This document shows positions 5,842 through 7,832 of a stretch of 7,832 bases of DNA, piece by piece. The translations under genes were made by a program, and so were the position numbers. The stretch is from Cellvibrionales bacterium UBA4495. Its GTDB lineage: Bacteria; Pseudomonadota; Gammaproteobacteria; Pseudomonadales; Porticoccaceae. The stretch spans positions 1 to 7,832 of the forward strand of contig DGNJ01000043.1 of the NCBI GenBank assembly GCA_002388905.1, given 5' to 3'. The stretch's first letter is position 1, and every line of letters starts with the position of its first letter. The notes beneath the pieces were generated by a model. The model was given only the letters and a program-made list of their open reading frames with translations, was not told the origin of the DNA and did no database searches.

Positions 5842-6732
5842 TCACTCAATCATCTCGATGCTTTCCGCCAAAGGGCCCGCGATATCGATGGCATTGCTCG
5901 GATGGGGAATCGCGTTGCTGGTGACCAGGCGCGCCGCCTTTTTGTTCAGTGCCGTGTCCGCACCCTCGGCAAAAATACCGTGGATACCGATGCACACGGC
6001 GCCGGGCAGACCCAGGGCCTCCAGCCGCGACAGGGTTTCCAGCATGGTGTGGCCGCTGGAAATAATATCGTCCACCAGCACCGGGGTATGGTTCGGCCAG
6101 CGGTCGATAATGGGCATGCTTACCGATACCTCCCGATCCCCGTGCCGGGTCTTGGTCAGAACCGTAAAAGGTGCGTCCGCCTGCCGTGCCACCGCCGAAA
6201 CCCACTGCTCGCTCTCGCTATCCGGGCCGACCAGGATGGGCCTGTCTACCTGTGCGGCAATCCAGTCGGCGATCAGGGGCGCGGCGTGGCCGGTGCGGGT
6301 GGGAATACTGTATATCTCCGACAGATCGCCATAGCGATGCAGATGAGGGTCCACGGTTACCAGGCCGTCGAAATAGTGCGACAGCAACCGGGCGAAGTAG
6401 CGGGAGGTGATACCTTCCCCCTGGTTAAAGCGCTTGTCCTGGCGCATATAGGGCAGGTAGGGGGCCGCCAGCACCACGCGCCGTGCTCCCAGGTCCCGGA
6501 GGGTTTCGGCAAGCAGCAGCAATGGCAGGGTGCGGCGGTCGGGCCGGCAGAGGTCTGCCAGGATGACGATATTGAGACCGTCGACGTCCTCGCGAATCCG
6601 CAGATAGGTTTCGCCGTCGGGAAAAGCGCTGCATTCGAATGTGCCGTTTTCCACGTCGAGCAACCTGCACAGGCTCCTGGCCAGCGCCCCGCTACCGTGC
6701 AGATTGAAGACCTTGTGCCAGATTATTGCCAT
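5842..6732 (-). CDS. prs: Ribose-phosphate pyrophosphokinase (PRPP synthetase), divergent type
   Basis: The 296-residue product has the marks of PRPP synthetase, which transfers diphosphate from ATP to ribose 5-phosphate in the cytoplasm. In order these are FPDGETYLRI (37-46), the ATP-binding flexible-loop region PYLPYMRQD (91-99), DPHLHR (128-133) for the divalent cation, KTRHGDREV (194-202) with the catalytic Lys/Arg, and the PRPP-binding loop VDDIISSGHT (220-229). It is slightly shorter than the canonical housekeeping enzyme (about 315 residues). The stretch LCRPDRRTLPLLLLAETLRDLGA replaces the usual N-terminal-domain sequence, which points to the divergent subgroup seen in many proteobacteria beside the main Prs. 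A canonical copy probably exists elsewhere in the genome; that is inference. The ATG is preceded only by a weak ribosome site (GGCAGG). The gene diverges from the MerR-type operon across about 200 nt. Confidence 0.87.
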   Translation of the reverse strand: MAIIWHKVFNLHGSGALARSLCRLLDVENGTFECSAFPDGETYLRIREDVDGLNIVILADLCRPDRRTLPLLLLAETLRDLGARRVVLAAPYLPYMRQDKRFNQGEGITSRYFARLLSHYFDGLVTVDPHLHRYGDLSEIYSIPTRTGHAAPLIADWIAAQVDRPILVGPDSESEQWVSAVARQADAPFTVLTKTRHGDREVSVSMPIIDRWPNHTPVLVDDIISSGHTMLETLSRLEALGLPGAVCIGIHGIFAEGADTALNKKAARLVTSNAIPHPSNAIDIAGPLAESIEMIE

Positions 6733-6861
6733 AACCTGCCGCCGGTGGAAGTGAACCCGGATGGTAACACCGTCCCCTCAATGATAACGCCGCTCCCTTT
6801 ACTGTAGCAGGGGTTGAAGAAAGGCCGATCTCTGGCCGGAGCTGTGGGTTGTGCCGGGGTC

Positions 6862-6893
6862 TTGACCCCGGGGTTGCCCCGGGGTTTTAGGGT
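6862..6893 (+). promoter_or_regulatory. MerR-family operator/promoter for the regulator-ATPase operon
   Basis: A -35 hexamer TTGACC (6862-6867) overlaps a perfect 21-bp dyad at 6865-6885, made of arms ACCCCGGGG and CCCCGGGGT around a TTG centre. A -10-like TAGGGT lies at 6888-6893, giving a 20-bp spacer (19 bp if read as TTAGGG). An over-long spacer filled by a dyad is the hallmark of MerR-family promoters; the E. coli CueR site at copA has the same 21-bp span. The predicted transcript would begin near 6900, about 35 nt before the regulator's ATG, so the regulator probably controls its own operon. The dyad plus TTT also resembles an intrinsic terminator, but no plus-strand gene lies upstream to be terminated. 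Confidence 0.72.
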
Positions 6894-6934
6894 GTCTATG
6901 GTTGTATGGAGCCCTTTGGCAAACCGGTCTTGTT

Positions 6935-7390
6935 ATGAAGATGAGTGAAATAGCCCGACAGGCGGGCGTCACCCCGGATGCGGTCCGCCATTATGTGGAT
7001 ATCGGGCTGCTCGCGCCCGTGCGAAATCCGGCGAACGGCTACCAGGTTTTTTCGGCAGGGGATCTGTCGCGGTTGCACTTTATTCGTTGTGCCCGCACGC
7101 TCGGCTTCCGGCTGGCGGATATCCGGGAGATTTTCGAGGAGGCCGGCAAGGGCAGGTCCCCCTGCCCCCGCGTGCGAGAGCTTATGGCGGAACGGATCAC
7201 GGAAACCCGCCGCCAGATCGACGAACTGAGCGCCCTGTGCGCGCGCATGGAAACCGCCATGAGCGAATGGCGGAACATGCACGACAGTACGCCCGACGGC
7301 CACAGCGTTTGCCGGCTTATCGAGTCCCGTTTCGGGGCGGATCGGGACGTCATTCACGAAGAATCATCCGCAAGCGAGGTATCCCGATGA
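6935..7390 (+). CDS. MerR-family heavy-metal-responsive transcriptional regulator
   Basis: The 151-residue product starts with the MerR winged helix-turn-helix: MSEIARQAGVTPDAVRHYVDIGLL (about 3-26), then NGYQVFSAGDLSRLHFIRCARTLGF with the second helix-turn-helix. A long dimerisation helix follows (about 78-112) and then a metal-sensing loop. Cysteines are at 52, 77, 102 and 126. Cys77 fits the position of ZntR Cys79, and Cys126 (SVCRLIE) fits the last loop cysteine. The earlier loop cysteine or cysteines of ZntR and CueR are missing, with Met115-His116-Asp117 there instead, so the metal specificity is uncertain. An upstream TTG at 6902 is in frame, but the promoter just before it makes ATG 6935 (or 6941) the likelier start; no strong ribosome site is seen. 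The stop overlaps the ATPase start in ATGA, so the two are translationally coupled. The presumed role is metal-triggered activation of the pump gene. Confidence 0.9.
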   Translation: MKMSEIARQAGVTPDAVRHYVDIGLLAPVRNPANGYQVFSAGDLSRLHFIRCARTLGFRLADIREIFEEAGKGRSPCPRVRELMAERITETRRQIDELSALCARMETAMSEWRNMHDSTPDGHSVCRLIESRFGADRDVIHEESSASEVSR

Positions 7391-7832
7391 GCGAACAGGA
7401 AGAGTGCTGTCACCACCGGCAAGGGGGGCGGGAAACGGGAATGAAGGACCCGGTGTGCGGAATGGCTGTATCCGGGGATTCCGGGCATCACTTCCAATAC
7501 CGGGACAGGGATTATTATTTTTGCAGCAGCCGCTGCCGGGAGCGCTTCGCCCGGGACCCCGAAGGCTACCTGAACAAGGGCGAGGGCCCGGAAGAAGGCG
7601 ACAGCGATGCCTGGTATACCTGTCCCATGCACCCGGAGGTACGCCAGAAGGGGCCGGGTACCTGTCCAAAATGCGGCATGGCCCTGGAACCGGAGATGCC
7701 TTCCCTTGACGAAGGCGAAGATCCGGAACTGGTGGATTTCCGACGCCGTTTCTGGGTGAGCCTGCCCTTTACCCTGGCGGTATTCGTGCTGGCCATGTTC
7801 GGGCATGGCTGGCTGCCTCCGGCCTGGCACAA
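7387..7832 (+). CDS. Heavy-metal (probably copper) P1B-type ATPase, N-terminal part, 3' truncated
   Basis: Only the first 148 residues are inside the window. They begin with a Cys/His cluster (EECCHH, 5-10). A YHS domain follows at about 21-62 (DPVCGM with Cys24, then FCSSRC with Cys46 and Cys50). Next is a heavy-metal-binding domain at 77-102 (YTCPMHPEV and GTCPKCGM), then an acidic linker. The first membrane helix starts near 121 (RRRFWVSLPFTLAVFVLAM). This order is typical of long proteobacterial copper-translocating P-type ATPases; the ATPase core (CPC, DKTGT) lies beyond the edge, so the ion is inferred. No GMxCxxC HMA domain is seen in this part. GAGG 7 nt upstream supports ATG 7387 over the internal ATG 7441. 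The gene overlaps the regulator by 4 nt. It would export metal from the cytoplasm across the inner membrane. Confidence 0.87.
   Translation, partial: MSEQEECCHHRQGGRETGMKDPVCGMAVSGDSGHHFQYRDRDYYFCSSRCRERFARDPEGYLNKGEGPEEGDSDAWYTCPMHPEVRQKGPGTCPKCGMALEPEMPSLDEGEDPELVDFRRRFWVSLPFTLAVFVLAMFGHGWLPPAWH

Noticed and set aside
5902..6807. Long plus-strand open frame (301 codons) opposite the pyrophosphokinase gene
   Set aside because: The opposite strand encodes all PRPP synthetase motifs in order; the plus-strand translation has no recognisable features.
6865..6888. GC-rich hairpin followed by four T, resembling an intrinsic terminator
   Set aside because: No plus-strand gene lies upstream to be terminated, and the position over a TTGACC hexamer with a 20-bp spacer before a MerR-type gene fits an operator better.

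Overview
The window is GC-rich, tightly packed bacterial DNA. Several traits suggest a chemolithotrophic or metal-cycling proteobacterium, probably a gammaproteobacterium: Shine-Dalgarno-led genes with short or overlapping junctions, multihaem c-type cytochromes, an MtrB/PioB-type porin and a MerR-controlled metal pump. The lineage is an inference from gene content only.

Layout: (1) 1-444 (+), the C-terminal part of a short-chain dehydrogenase/reductase. (2) 560-4812 (+), the core of the window, a four-gene cluster that looks like a trans-envelope electron conduit. It encodes a small tetrahaem cytochrome, a ten-haem MtrA/DmsE-family cytochrome, an MtrB/PioB-family outer-membrane beta-barrel and a NapC/NirT/CymA-like membrane-anchored tetrahaem cytochrome. 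(3) 4840-6732 (-), a convergent pair: a MenA-like UbiA-superfamily prenyltransferase and a divergent ribose-phosphate pyrophosphokinase. (4) 6862-7832 (+), a metal-response operon. A MerR-type operator/promoter precedes a MerR-family regulator, whose stop overlaps the start of a heavy-metal P-type ATPase cut off by the window end.

How the genes may work together: the NapC-like protein would exchange electrons between the quinone pool and the periplasm. The ten-haem protein, seated in the barrel, would carry them across the outer membrane, outward (metal or other extracellular reduction) or inward (Fe(II) oxidation, as in Pio/Mto systems). The small tetrahaem protein is a paralogue of the first four haems of the ten-haem protein, so it may be an extra periplasmic shuttle or a modified entry module. 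No outer-surface cytochrome of MtrC/OmcA type is present here. The mature barrel has no cysteine, so it lacks the N-terminal CXXC of MtrB from metal-reducing gammaproteobacteria. The NapC-like protein has an expanded CX3CH first haem motif. Together these suggest a variant conduit rather than a copy of the Shewanella system. The neighbouring quinone-biosynthesis prenyltransferase is a plausible but unproven functional link.

Regulation visible in the sequence: an FNR-like dyad upstream of the cytochrome cluster, and a well-formed MerR-family operator upstream of the regulator/ATPase pair.
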